64,000 bases of DNA. Origin: Uloborus plumipes. Lineage: Eukaryota; Arthropoda; Arachnida; Araneae; Uloboridae. The stretch spans positions 1 to 64,000 of the forward strand of contig JAXGGA010003948.1 of NCBI GenBank assembly GCA_038373865.1, written 5' to 3'. The translations under genes were made by a program, and so were the position numbers. Positions within the stretch are counted from its first letter, which is position 1, and every line of letters starts with the position of its first letter. The notes under the pieces are model-generated. The model saw only the letters and a list, made by a program, of their open reading frames with translations. It ran no database searches and was not told the DNA's origin. Of this stretch, positions 1 through 11,258 are shown piece after piece.

Positions 1-1561
1 ATTGAAATTGAGTGTCGTGAACGGAATGCACATTTGATGAATTCTTATGACTCGGACTTGCGCAAAGAAACTAAAAGTAACTATTTCGAAAAGGTTAATC
101 AGAAACCGGGAACATCTAATAAAAACAAAATAGATTCTTCATTTGGTAAAAATAAAATTCCCACAACCTCTGCGTTTGTTGTCAATGTTAACAAATGCGC
201 GTTTTGTACCACAGAAAACCAAAATAATCATAGTTCAGAATGCTGTCCGTTATCTATTGAAGATAGGAAATTATCATTAAGAAAAAATGGTCTTTGTTAT
301 CTTTGCTTATCTCGCGGTCACATATTTCGGACTTGTAAAGCAAGGCAGGCTTGTAGCAAATGTAAAAAACGCCACTCAGAATTAATATGTGAAGCGGATA
401 AAGCAGTATTGCCCTCCCCGGGAACTGGCGTAAATCTCAGTTCGGAAGGCAAAAATTCTGAAAGTCCTGCAAAAATAATTTCATGCGCGAATGTAAACAC
501 TGCTGGTTGTGATGAGGTACTATTGGAAACTTGCAATGCAGTTTTAGAGCATGATTCGTGTAAAAAGGAAATAAATTTATTGCTGGATAACGCGTCACAG
601 AGGTGCTTTTTGAAAAAGGATTTAGCTACTGAATTAAAATTGCCCGTGATAAGACAGGAAGATTTGTTGGTGTACACGTTTGGTTCGCGAGAACCGATAC
701 ACAAGAAATACGATGTTGTGCAATTTACTCTCAGCAATACGCGTGATCCCGAAAAGAAAATTAGGATAGAAGCTTTGTTGAGTGAGTTTATTTCAGGTAC
801 CCCATTTAAAACACCGTCAAAGAAGTTAAAAAACGCACTTAATGCTAAAGGCATTCAATTGTCAAACATAAATGAATCAAATGAAACTGAAATTTCCCTA
901 TTGATAGACGCGCAATACTTTTGGCAAATTCATACAGGAAAAAAGGAAAAGTTAACGAAAACTTTATTCGCAATCGATACCATTTTTGGATCAGTAATTC
1001 AAGGTCGAATATCTCCGATAAACCAAAGCTACAAACAAAACGCCTCGGTTTTTAAAGTTGAATGTTCCTCAAATTTGAATGAAAATTTGACGCAATTTTG
1101 GAACTTAGAATCCATGGGAATTCATGAATCGGAAAAGGGTATATCTGATTGCGATAAAGATTTCATTTTAGAATTTGAGAAAAATTTGAAGTATAAGAAT
1201 GGGATGTATGAAACTAAATTATTTTGGGGCGAAAGGCCAATTGATTTGTGCAATAATTGGGAGATAGCGAAAAGAAGATTTGATAAGTTAAACGTTAAAA
1301 TAAAAGAGAACAACTGGCTATATAATGAGTATACAAATGTTGTTGAGGAGCAGATGAAAACAAATATTGTGGAAGAATGTTGCTCAGAATTTGAATTAAA
1401 TTTTTATTACATGCCACATTCCGCGGTAGTACGAAAAGATAAAGAAACGACGAAAGTCCGTTTGGTCTTTGACGGCTCGAGTTCAGGTGGTGCAAATCTG
1501 AAATCTTTGAATGACTGTTTGTATTCTGGACCAGCTTTGAATCCTCGGATTTTAGATATAA
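1..1561 (+). pseudogene. BEL/Pao Gag C-terminus, protease and start of reverse transcriptase
   Basis: The frame is open from base 1, so the start lies upstream. A cysteine/histidine cluster at about 196-390 (CAFC, CYLCLSRGH, CSKCKKRH) is the Gag zinc-knuckle region of BEL/Pao elements. About 586-640 reads LLLDNASQRCFLKKDLA, the position of the retropepsin active site; BEL/Pao normally has a D-S/T-G type triad, so DNA here is a deviation. The segment 1420-1560 (VRLVFDGSSSGG, then SLNDCLYSGPALNPRI) is the beginning of the RT. The RT stops at 1561 where a Helitron begins; the residues after that in this frame (TSLIPGVARV) are Helitron end sequence, not RT. Pol continues at 6047. Confidence 0.9.
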
Positions 1562-2370
1562 CTAGCTTAATACCCGGCGTTGCCCGGGTGCTTATTAATA
1601 CAACATAGCATTCAGGGAAAAAATGTTTGAAAAAGTTCTATTCATATGGGTATAAAATAATTTGCATCAATCTGTCTCTTAGGTACAAACTTTGAAAAAA
1701 ACTAAAATATTACAGAAAGTTAAACGTTTACTAAAAAATAGTCTTATCAAAAGGTGAAAATTAAAGATAAATGTTGTCTGTGCTTTGCCGCGTCCACTGG
1801 CATGAAATATATGCACATGGAAGTGAAAAAATTGCATCAATTTCACCCGCCAAATTTAAAATATTAACTTTTCTCTATTAATTGTTCCCACCTACAAAGT
1901 AAAAATTATTATAACTCGGAAATAAATCTATTTCTCGTTCTGAAGGCTTATCTCCATTACAGACGCAACTGTCGTCGCATTGCAAATTTGAAATTCAAAT
2001 CCGTGGTTCTTTTTATAAAGTCCACATGAATTATGATTGTTTTTTACTTATTTCAATGCTAAAAGGAAATAGGTGAGCCTTAAATTGAAAATTCATTACT
2101 TTAATCGTAATCATTATTGGAAAATACTCATATTTAAAAATCTAACATTTCATCAACTTGAATGCTAAAAGGCCTATCTCGATTACAATATAAATGGGCT
2201 AGATTCCTATAAAAGGGTCAGTTTTTGACAAAAAATTTAAATTTGAGCTTTTTAGATTTTTTAAAATTTCAAGACCCCGCCTATGAGAATTCTAGGGCAT
2301 CAAGAAACCTCTGTATCAAGTTTGATGAAAATCTGACGCAAACTGTGGATTTGTATAGAGAACAAGTATA

Positions 2371-2936
2371 TCAAGACACACGGCAGTGTGTCAGCCAAGT
2401 TCGCGCTGCACATCTGCTAGTGTATCTTTACACGAACCATTTCGGGCTACTTTCGACCCCTCCGTTTCTCAAGAACTACTTCATCTACATGCTTTTAATT
2501 TTGTAAATCTATTAGGGTGACATAGAACACCCATAATCCTAAATTTTATGAATATATCTCTTTTAGTTTTAAAGTTATTAATATTTGAAAAGTGAAAATA
2601 TGGCGATTTTCTTATTTAGATTATACACTCACTCATCAAAATGTTTACCTACTTCCAAGTGTCTTAGAATCTTAAAACTTGGCATCAAGGTATATTTCCA
2701 TACACTAACTATGGGAAAAATCTAAAAAGTCCAAAAACTACATTAAAAAAGCAAGAAAAAAAGCATTTTTTTATGAGTATCTTGGCGCGATTTATAAATG
2801 GTTCGTCAAACAAAAGCGCCTAAACGCTTGTAAAACATTGCCAAAAATAAAATACTTAAGTTTAAAATCTAATGTTTTATTGTAAGCTGTTTCAAGGCTT
2901 AGTTTGCCTTGACGGAAGATTAAAATGGTTTATCTA
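2371..2936. repeat. Direct repeat A, copy 1 (~565 bp)
   Basis: Starts at TATCAAGACACACGGC, which contains the small hairpin GACACACGGCAGTGTGTC, and ends GGAAGATTAAAATGGTTTATC. A nearly identical copy (few percent different by eye) lies at 4613-5178 in the same orientation. Together they bracket a 1.68-kb segment with a minisatellite. No coding capacity; origin unknown. Confidence 0.85.
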
Positions 2937-3300
2937 GAACCGCTGTATATATAGGGCAGTGTTGGGAAAGAACTAAAAAAATCAACTAAATTTTCAATCG
3001 ATTGATTAGTTGACTAAAGTAATCTGACTCGCATTTAGTTCAGATTACTTAAAATTTGAACTATTTAATTTGCAGACGATGATTAACGTTAGTTCAAACT
3101 AACTTCGTTAGTTGTTGAAAAAAACTAATTTAGTTCAGATTGATTTAATCAAGACTAAATTAGTCAGATTAATTTTAGTCAGACTAAAAGTAATCGCACT
3201 AAATTCAATTTGATTAAAACTAATAAAATTGATTTCAATCTGAGTAATTTATTTGCGATTAAATTCGATATAGGTATTTAAAGTATGTACTTGTACACAG
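2937..3300. repeat. Low-complexity tract of ACTAAATTAGT-like words
   Basis: After TAGAACCGCTGTATATATAGGG the sequence is made of short, decayed and often mirrored words such as GACTAAATTAGTCAGATTA. No gene is visible. It lies between direct repeat copy 1 and the minisatellite. Confidence 0.6.
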
Positions 3301-3339
3301 GAGTAGAAACGAGTTGACACGAGTATACTCGTGTGGTGG

Positions 3340-4612
3340 ATAATATGTTTATTTCTGCGCTTGTATACACGCATTTACATGCATGTACGAATAAATTCGG
3401 GTATATATGAGTACACATGAGTATATACGTATGAACTCAAATATACTCGTATGTAGGGGCATATTTGTATTTCTGCGCTTATATACAAGCATTTGCGTGC
3501 ATATAAGAGTAAATATGGGTATGTACGAGTATATACGTATAAACTCGGGTATATACGAGTTAACACGAGCATACTCGTGTGTTGGGGACAATTTGTATTT
3601 CTGCGCTTGCACATATACATTTACATATACATACGTGTTAATTCGGGTACATACGAGTTAATTCGGGTATATACGTGTGAACCCGAGTATACTCGTGTGT
3701 AGGGGCATATTTGTATTTCTGAGCTTATATACATACATTTACGGGTATACACGAGTTAATACGAGTATATGAGAGCATATATATGCAAACACGAGTATAT
3801 ACGTACTATCCCGAGTATACTCGTGTGTAGGGCTATATTTATATTTATGCGCAAAATTCACGGGTATACACGAGTTAATACGAGTATATAAAAGCATAAA
3901 AATGCAAACACGAGTATATACGTACTATCCCGAGTATACTCGTGTGTAGGGTTATATTCGTATTTATGCGCTCACATACAAATGTTTACGTGTATACACG
4001 AGTTCTTATGAGAAAATAAGAGCATATATATGCAAAGACGAGTATATACGTACTATCCTGAGTATACTCGTGTATAGAGTTATATTTATTTATGCGATTA
4101 TTTTCAAACATTTACGGGTATACACGAGTTAATACGAGTATACAAGAGCATACATATTAAAGCACGAGTATATACGTACTATCCCGAGTATACTCGTGTA
4201 CAGGGTTATATTCGTATGTATGCGCTCATATACATATGTTTACGTGTATACACGAGTTAATACGAGTATATAAGAGCATATATATGCAAACACGAGTATA
4301 TACGTACTATCCCGAGTGTACTCGTGTATAGGGTTATATTTGTATTTATGCGATTATACACAAACATTTACGGGTATACACGAGTTAATACGAGTATATA
4401 AGAGTACATATATGCAAACACGAGTATATACGTACTATCCCGAGTATACTCGTGTAAAGGGTTATATTCGTATGTATGCGCTCATATACATATGTTTACG
4501 TGTATACACGAGTTAATACGAGTATATAAGAGCATATATATGCAAACACGAGTATATACGTACTATCCCGAGTGTACTCGTGTAAAGGGTTATATTCGTA
4601 TTTATGCGCTCA
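3340..4612. repeat. Minisatellite, period ~119-128 bp, about ten units
   Basis: The word TACTATCCCGAG recurs at about 3804, 3923, 4051, 4177, 4305, 4433 and 4561, mostly 128 bp apart; more diverged units run back to about 3340. Each unit contains the palindrome CGAGTATACTCG and a run like GTATTTATGCGCTCATATAC. The right-hand units are the most alike, as expected of recent unequal exchange. Short open frames across it are by-products of the repeat. Confidence 0.9.
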
Positions 4613-5178
4613 TATCAAGACACACGGCAGTGTGTCAGCCAAGTTCGCGCTGCACATCTGCTAGTGTATCTTTACACGAACCATTTCGGGCTACTTTCGA
4701 CCCCTCCGTTTCTCAAGAACTACTTCATCTACATGCTTTAAGGTTTGTAAGTCTATTAGAGTGACATAGAACACCCATAATCCTAAATTTTATGAATATA
4801 TCTCTTTTAGTTTTAAAGTTATTAATATATGAAAAGTGAAAATATGGCGATTTTCTTATTTAGATTATACACTCACTCATCAAAATGTTTACCCACTTCC
4901 AAGTGTCTCAGAATCTTAAAATTTGGTATCAAAGTATATTTCCATACACTAACTATGGGAAAAATCTAAAAAGTCCAAAAACTACATTAAAAAAGCAAGA
5001 AAAAAAAGCTTTTTTTTATGAGTATCTTGGCGCGATTTATAAATGGTTCGTCAAACAAAAGCGCCAAAATGCTTGTAAAACGTTGCCAAAAATAAAATAC
5101 ATAAGTTTAAAATCAAATGTTTTATTGTAAGCTGTTTCAAGGCTTAGTTTGCCTTGACGGAAGATTAAAATGGTTTAT
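4613..5178. repeat. Direct repeat A, copy 2
   Basis: Same start (TATCAAGACACACGGC) and end (AAAATGGTTTATC) as 2371-2936, same orientation, with scattered substitutions and one or two small length differences. It follows directly on the last minisatellite unit. Confidence 0.85.
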
Positions 5179-5509
5179 CAAGATGAAATAAATAATTCGA
5201 ATTTGCGGTGACTTAAGATATTAACCTAGTAGTTAAAATATTCTATTCCTCTTTTAAGAAAAATATAGGGTAAACACGAAGTAAATTTAGTTGTTTTACC
5301 TGTTCCTTTCGTCATTGATCATAAATTGCAGCGTCTCCTATTATTTATTTGAATTACGAGTAAAATCATTAAAATTAAAAAAATGTCAAATGTAGCATGG
5401 CCTATGTTATATCTGCGTTGTCAGCGTAACTGAAATCTCATGTTATGTGTGTATTATTTTGTGTCTAAATGAAAGCATAACCGTTACTTCGGCTTTTCAA
5501 AAATGCATG
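5179..5509. other. Unassigned AT-rich stretch within the Helitron cargo
   Basis: No reading frame, repeat or RNA signal that I can support. Confidence 0.4.
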
Positions 5510-6019
5510 ATATCCCAACAAAAACATAAATGTGAAAAAGGAGCCAAGTTCGGTTGAAACAACGTTTGGGCAGTTTGAAGCAGCGGTGCCACCGACAAAA
5601 GAGTTGAAATCTAACAGGCTCCAAGTTCTATAGCTGTTCTGTTAACTACAGTCGTGAGAGTTATTGAAATGCTCATTATTTTATTTTAATAACATTTCGT
5701 TAGTTCCTTTCATATCGGCTTCGGAACTGGGCAAGTTTTAATCGTCACAAAGTTACGTTCAAAAAAGTCCGACTTCCGTCAATTAGAAATGAACTTGCCC
5801 AGTTCCGAAGCCGATATGAAAGGAACTAACGAAATGTTATTAAAATAAAATAATGAGCATTTCAATAACTCTCACGACTGTAGTTAACAGAACAGCTATA
5901 GAACTTGGAGCCTGTTAGATTTCAACTCTTTTGTCGGTGGCACCGCTGCTTCAAACTGCCCAAACGTTGTTTCAACCGAACTTGGCTCCTTTTTCACATT
6001 TATGTTTCTGTTGGGATAT
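5510..6019. repeat. Long palindrome: ~229-bp arms, ~52-bp loop
   Basis: The arm 5510-5739 (starting ATATCCCAACA, ending GGGCAAGTTT) reappears almost base for base as reverse complement at 5791-6019. The loop is 5740-5790. Such near-identity implies recent origin or gene conversion. No coding sequence is evident in the arms. Confidence 0.92.
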
Positions 6020-6046
6020 ACATACACTCATTTTTATAGATATAGA

Positions 6047-6705
6047 TTTTGAGATTTCGCGAATATGAACATGCGTTTTGCAGTGATATTCAGGGTGCAT
6101 TCTTAACTATTGGTATAGCTGAGGAGGATAGAGATTATTTAAGATTTTTTTGGATTCCAAAAGAAGGGGACGATAAAAATTATAGAATATTGCGTATGGC
6201 TCGCGTGTCCTTCGGAATTACGAATAGTTCATTCATTTTGGCTGCTACAATTAAGTACCACATTCGAAAATATGAAGAAGTAGCCAGGGAAACTTACGAG
6301 CTGCTAAATTCCTCCCTTTATGTAGACGACCTATTTGCAGGCTCATCAGAGTCCGCTGCTAAGGCATTCGAACTCTCGAAATGTGCGGTAGAAATTCTCA
6401 AAGATGCAAATATGAACTTACGTAAATTTAAGACTAATTCTGCAGAATTAAGAAAATTATGGAATGAAAATGGTATAGAAGAAATCGATAATTTAAGCGA
6501 GCGTCCTTTAAAAGTTCTGGGCATAATCTGGAATTTAGACAAGGATACATTCAAACTAGATATTCAACCATTACTTGACATAATGAAAAATTTAAAGAAC
6601 TCAAAGCGAAGTGTTCTGCAAACAGCTGCGAAAATTTTTGAACCTGTAGGTTTTATATCCCCTTTCGTTTTAATTATAAAATGTTTGTTGCAAGAAATTT
6701 GGTAA
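6047..6705 (+). pseudogene. BEL/Pao reverse transcriptase, central and C-terminal part
   Basis: Continuation of the RT interrupted at 1561. It reads AFCSDIQGAFLTIG (palm motif A with catalytic D), then MARVSFGITNSSFILA, then SLYVDDLFAG with the YVDD polymerase box at about 6318-6330, then a thumb/connection region. The frame is closed by TAA at 6703-6705, in a place where BEL/Pao Pol normally runs on into RNase H, so this stop is a disabling mutation. The protein would copy element RNA into DNA in the cytoplasmic particle; here it is a relic. Confidence 0.9.
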
Positions 6706-7139
6706 TGCGGCCTCGGATGGGTGATTTAAAAAAAAAGTGGGAAGCTTGGTGCTCTCAAGTTTATCTACTTCAAGATTTCACCCTCGACAGAAAATTCTTT
6801 CCGTATCCTATAGAAGAAGCAAAAGACTTGCAAATTCATATCTTTTGTGACGCAAGCCCTAAAGCGTTTGGTGCCGTTTCATATTTTCGTTATATGACTG
6901 AGAACGGAAAGATATTTACAAGATTCATAACAGCTAAAAGTCGAGTTGCTCCTCTCAAGAAGTTGACTCTCCCGCGACTAGAACTTTTGGGTGCAGTGTT
7001 AGGATCGAGAATTTTGAAATATTTGAAAACTAGTTTCAATTTCCCAGTGACAAAAAGTTATCTTTGGACGGATTCTTCAATTACCTTAGTATTGGATAAA
7101 AGGGAAAGCTACAAAGTACAAGCAATTCGTTTCGAATAG
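6706..7139 (+). pseudogene. BEL/Pao RNase H region, frameshifted on both sides
   Basis: After the 6703 stop and a frame change near 6718, the other frame reads KKKWEAW, then LQIHIFCDASPKAFGAV (RNase H first D), SRVAPLKKLTLPRLELLGA (with E) and SYLWTDSSITLVL (with D), the usual order in BEL/Pao. The frame breaks again near 7130, just before VSNRI-type sequence, and runs to a stop at 7137-7139. Single-base losses explain both shifts. Confidence 0.88.
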
Positions 7140-8889
7140 GATAATTGAAATCCAATCTAACTCAGATCCTGGAGATTGGCGTCACTGTAACAGCAAAGAT
7201 AATGTCGCGGATTACGTTTCACGCGGAGTATCGGTCGAAAAACTCATCAATAATGAAACTTGGATTCATGGCCCTGAGTGGCTCCGCATGCCGGAAAATC
7301 ATTGGCCAACAAATTTGAATTGCGATTTTTCTCCCACCGAAAGTTGTGATGACTGCTACAGTAGGAAACGAGTAGCTACATTTTCATGTGAAGTTAAAGC
7401 AAACCCAGATGCGATAATTGACTTGGCAAATTACAGCAGCTTAGGAAAGCTATTGCGTGTTACCGGTTGGGTACTTCGTTTTGTACACAACATTCGAAAG
7501 GGTTCGGAAAAGCGAAGCGATGAATTAACAGCGGAAAAATTAGATGGTGCCGAAAAATGTTGGATTAGAATCGTACAGAGAGAAGTTTTCGCTGAAGAAG
7601 TCGCGTGTTTGAAACAAGACAAACCCTTATTTAAAACTTCATCAATTTCAGAACTTAGTCCGTTCCTCGATGCAGATCAGCAATTACGGGTTGGCGGACG
7701 ACTGCAGAAATCTAAGGTTACCTATTTGCAAAAGCATCCTGTAATTTTGCCAGCCAAGCATCATTTTGTTAAGTTAGTTAGAGCTGCGCATAATAAGGTG
7801 TTTCACGGTGGAATTAGTGAAACTCTCTTGGAAATTCAAGAGCGATACTGGCTCATCAAAGGGAGGCAGACTGTGAAGAACATCTTGAAAAAATGTGTGC
7901 TGTGCAAAAGATTCAATTCGCCATCGGGTGTTCAAGTTACCGCTCCATTGCCAGCTGATCGCGTAGAACAGTCTGATGTGTTCTCCATTGCAGGAATCGA
8001 CTTCGGAGGACCCCTCTACGTAAAGAATAGTGATGTTAAGCACTACATAGTTTTGTTCACGTGTGGTGTAACACGTGCTCTTCATCTGGAACTCGTGGGC
8101 AGCTTAACTACCGAAACTTTTCTTATGGCACTTCGGCGTTTCATTAGCCGCCGAGGATTGTGCTCAACAATTTTGACCGACAATGCCAAGACTTTTAAGC
8201 GAAGTGATATTGAACTCAAGAATCTGTGGAGTGTGATTAGCCATCCCTTAGTTAAAGCTTTCTACGCACATCATAAAATCCGCTGGCAGTTTATCATCGA
8301 GCGAGCTGCTTGGTGGGGCGGTTTCTACGAAAGACTTATTCGGTCAGTAAAATTTGCTGTAAGAAAGACTGTAGGTAAGACAACCTTATCTCGTGAAGAA
8401 CTGGAGACTCTGTTGATTGAAATTGAAGGAGTTATTAATTCTCGCCCTCTTACTTATGTTTTTTCTAATATAAATGAACCTGAACCACTAACTCCTTCTC
8501 ACATGATTTTAGGCCGTAGAGTAAATAGTTTACCACCTGCCAGGCTTGATTTTGATTCTAACTTATCGAACAGGAAAATTTTGATTAAAAAATTTAACTA
8601 CCGGGAAAGATTATTAAATATGTTTTGGAACAAATGGGCCAAAGAGTATGTATTTTTGTTAAAATCTGCTCATTGTGTAAAAAACACTAATAAAATTCAC
8701 GAATTTAATGTTAACGATATTGTTTTAGTTCATGATGAAAAGTTGCCCAGGCATTTTTGGAAATTGGGGAAAATTCTTGAGGTATTCCCTGGCAGGGATG
8801 GTAAAATACGTTCTTGTAAAGTAAAAATTCAAAATTCAATTATAAAGCGACCAGTTCAGTTATTATATAATTTGGAACTTTATGAATGA
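7140..8889 (+). pseudogene. BEL/Pao integrase
   Basis: This is the longest intact frame of the element; from 7288 it gives 533 residues, and the same frame is readable from about 7130. It holds the RNase H/integrase linker, an HHCC zinc finger (HNKVFHGG ... CVLCKRF, about 7780-7915), and the catalytic core with D (GIDFGG, codon near 7999), D (LTDNAKTF, codon 8179) and E (AWWGGFYERL, codon 8329); the D-to-E spacing of 49 residues fits BEL/Pao. A C-terminal chromatin-binding type domain follows (NDIVLVHDEKLPRHFWKLGKI). Integrase would join element cDNA to host DNA. The core residues are all present, but upstream Pol breaks make expression as a polyprotein unlikely. Confidence 0.92.
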
Positions 8890-9000
8890 TTTTTGTTATG
8901 ATACGAATTTTTTACTACTGAATGTTTTGAATTTTTTTTTTTCAATTGTTATTTCTGATTTGTACTTATTTAAAGGTTAGAAATGAACCCCCAGGTCATT

Positions 9001-9012
9001 CGGGGGGGAATT
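9001..9012 (+). other. Polypurine tract of BEL/Pao element
   Basis: CGGGGGGGAATT directly precedes the LTR start, the expected place for plus-strand priming. Confidence 0.75.
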
Positions 9013-9182
9013 TGTTGAAACTTAACTGCAACCGGAAAGAATGGACAATGCTGAAAGGCGCATGCGCCACTGCCGGGATGGCTGATTTGTTTTCGTTTTG
9101 TATGTTCTGTGCTGTGTAAGTCCATGTCTTGTGTCGTTCAATAAAGTGTGTTCAAGGAAAACGTCTGATGTTTGGCTCAACA
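9013..9182 (+). repeat. 3' LTR of the BEL/Pao element
   Basis: Begins TGTTGA and ends TCAACA, a 6-bp inverted repeat of the TG..CA type, directly after the polypurine tract. It contains AATAAA at 9140-9145, a fitting poly(A) signal. At 170 bp it is short for the family. The 5' LTR is outside the window, so the boundary is not confirmed by a second copy. Confidence 0.75.
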
Positions 9183-10811
9183 TGCGAAGTTTGATTTAAG
9201 AATTAACAAACTGAGCCATGATTCAAGGCTCACCTTGAGTGCCCATTCTACCAAACTGCTCCAAAATCATTTCAACAAAGGAACGTTCTACAAACAAAAC
9301 CGTTTGTTTATTGCTCGTCTTAGGCCGGAATTCAAGTGAAACACGGACGATCGCAACTCACCAATGCAATCGCAAATTCCCAAATTTGGATACGTTACAA
9401 TCGCTACGAGATGCGATTCTAATGTAATTCGACTTCCAGTAGCGATTGCAATTTGCGATCGCCTCGAAGCGATTGCAATAGTGTTTCAATCGCTTCGTCG
9501 TTCAATCGTTCAATCCCCCCCCCCAAAAAAAAAACAAGCCTTTCACAATGTGTTCCAATCTATACGAAACTATCAATGCGAAAGACAATCTTTAACGGAG
9601 TTTAACGACTCTATCTCTTCTTTCGTTGCTCTCATTAACGGGATGATGCTGCAAATCTCCATTTCCATTAAACAACGACTCGAAGCCGCAATTTGCGACT
9701 CGAAACAAATGACTCGGAGGGAGAAGCCGCGTCCAGAGAAGAAAGTACCGAAGGCACTTTATCCATTAAAAGTCGAGAGGAGTGTACTTTGGGGGGCTTT
9801 CTCTTTTTTTCTCTTCTTATTTCTCTTTCTCTCAGGAAAGTGGACGGAGGAGTATCTCGTTCCATCCTGGAGACAGTGGTGGAGGGGGGGGGGTGAGCCC
9901 CCAGGAGAAAGGGGGGGCGCTCTTCTTTCTGCCCCCCCTCCACCTCATCGAATTCGATTGGAGGAGGAGAGCGGATGAGGTTTCTAGTCGTCGTAAAATT
10001 AACTTCCCAATGACAGGGAGGGAGAATTCTTTTAGGATAAATGTATTTCGAACTTGGAAATCTTTATTTTGTTCTTAAAACAGAGTTAAAAATGAGAAGT
10101 TAAATATTCTTTTTTCTTTCTAATGCACAAATCATCGTACAACCTAGCTGTATTCCATCATATTTTTTGTAAGTCTCAAATCTGCCATCAGCAAATTTTA
10201 CTTGAATTTCAATTTAAAAGAAAAATATTTTCAAATATAAATAATTCTGAATTTTATTTAGATGAAGTCTTTAGGCAATTCCATCTTTACGGACGTAATA
10301 AACAAAATTTAAACACATACAATTTCAATTTCGTTCGAAAAAAATCTACTTTTTAAAAATCTTGTATAATTCGATGTTGTTTATGCAAGCCTAAATTTTG
10401 ATACGGATTTTTTGATGACAAATATAACAAAAATGTTTAAAGTTTGCTTTTTGTGTCCGCAACGGTGGAATTGCCCAAATGTTAAAATACAATAGAGTTT
10501 CTGTAACTCGAAATCCCAAGAGGGTGGCTAAAAGCTTGGAGTTATTGCGAGTTCGAATTATTGAAGAACTGAGCTCAGGCTTCAGACAGACGCGAACATA
10601 TTTTAATAGTATGGAAGGCTTCGAGTTATCGATACTCGACTATAGTTTACGTTTATTTTAAATTATACTGAATTAATGACCAACGTGCGTCAACAACTTA
10701 AATAAATACCTCCGAACAATGGACGGCTCCATTGCAAAATATCGAGTGCCTTTAATGCCTAATGCCCCATATTACAACGTTATACTGTATGCCCACTAAG
10801 AATTATTGAAA
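9183..10811. other. No gene seen; low-complexity and small repeats
   Basis: 9320-9510 resembles the ends of the inverted-repeat element at 54292-54594 (ATTCAAGTGAAAC, CAGTAGCGATTGCAATTTGC). 9700-9990 is a G- and GA-rich tract with runs of G. Open frames here follow from the skewed composition. 10000-10811 shows nothing I can support. Confidence 0.5.
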
Positions 10812-11258
10812 CAAAAAATCTGGTGTGAATGCCACACTACTTCCTTTTACGTTTAAATTCCCTACTAGATGCCGTAAGTGTTAAAATAGTGCCGGAGAGT
10901 GAGCAAGATATCAATTCAAACATTTACACTCCAGTTTATCACCAATAAATGCAAAAAAAGGTTTTACTATGTTTCATTTTCTAAATATCGCCGATTTTAA
11001 CAAAATTCAGTGAATTTTTCACAAAATATCGCTAAGAGCGCCAAATTGAATCCAAATTCAAAAACATCATTTTTTTCGCCAAATTTGTCGCCAACTTGGC
11101 GATATGTCGCCAAGTTGGCGGCAAACGTCGACTAAAAGCTTGGCGATATATCGCCAAGCGGTAGCGCCAAATCATATCACTTAATCTGCATTGAAATTAA
11201 CATTGATTTGCCCCAGAAAAGGGGTAAAAGACCCGCTTGGGATTATTCAAATGCAATC
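10812..11258 (-). repeat. Dispersed repeat with TTGGCGATATATCGCC hairpins
   Basis: Matches, in reverse, 19170-19660 and in part 32486-32870. Marked by palindromes of the form TTGGCGATATATCGCCAAG and by a GGGGTAAAA/TTTACCCC segment. No coding sequence. Confidence 0.75.

Larger units (their letters stand above)
1562..6046 (-). mobile_element. Non-autonomous Helitron inserted in BEL/Pao RT
   Basis: Read on the minus strand it begins TCTATATCTATAAAAATGAG at 6046 and ends in a GC hairpin (CACCCGGGCAACGCCGGGT) followed by TTAAG and CTAG at 1562. The flanks are A (1561) and T (6047), the Helitron target, with no target duplication. Both ends match the 838-bp copy at 29686-30523; the extra 3.6 kb here (about 2372-6017) is inserted material. 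The RT reading frames on either side meet in phase, so the insertion points are exact. No Rep/helicase coding sequence is visible. Confidence 0.88.
1..9182 (+). mobile_element. BEL/Pao LTR retrotransposon, decayed, 5' end outside window
   Basis: Order of domains is that of BEL/Pao: Gag-type zinc knuckles and aspartic protease, RT with YVDD, RNase H, then integrase with an HHCC finger and the AWWGGFYERL signature, ending in a polypurine tract and a short 3' LTR. It is not active: a Helitron (1562-6046) lies within the RT, there is an in-frame stop near 6703, and reading-frame shifts near 6718 and 7130. The 5' LTR, primer binding site and Gag start are off the left edge. Confidence 0.93.

Noticed and set aside
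3340..4612. CRISPR array
   Set aside because: The units are contiguous minisatellite repeats without unique spacers, in eukaryotic DNA.
3349..4764. Overlapping frames rich in Y, I and R
   Set aside because: Products of the 128-bp minisatellite, whose unit gives similar peptides in several frames.
2937..5178. LTR retrotransposon with 565-bp LTRs
   Set aside because: The direct repeats do not start TG and end CA, no primer site or polypurine tract is seen, and the interior is a minisatellite.
9668..10078. Four overlapping frames of 67-98 codons and part of a 204-codon frame
   Set aside because: Arise from GA/G-rich low-complexity DNA; no conserved motif.
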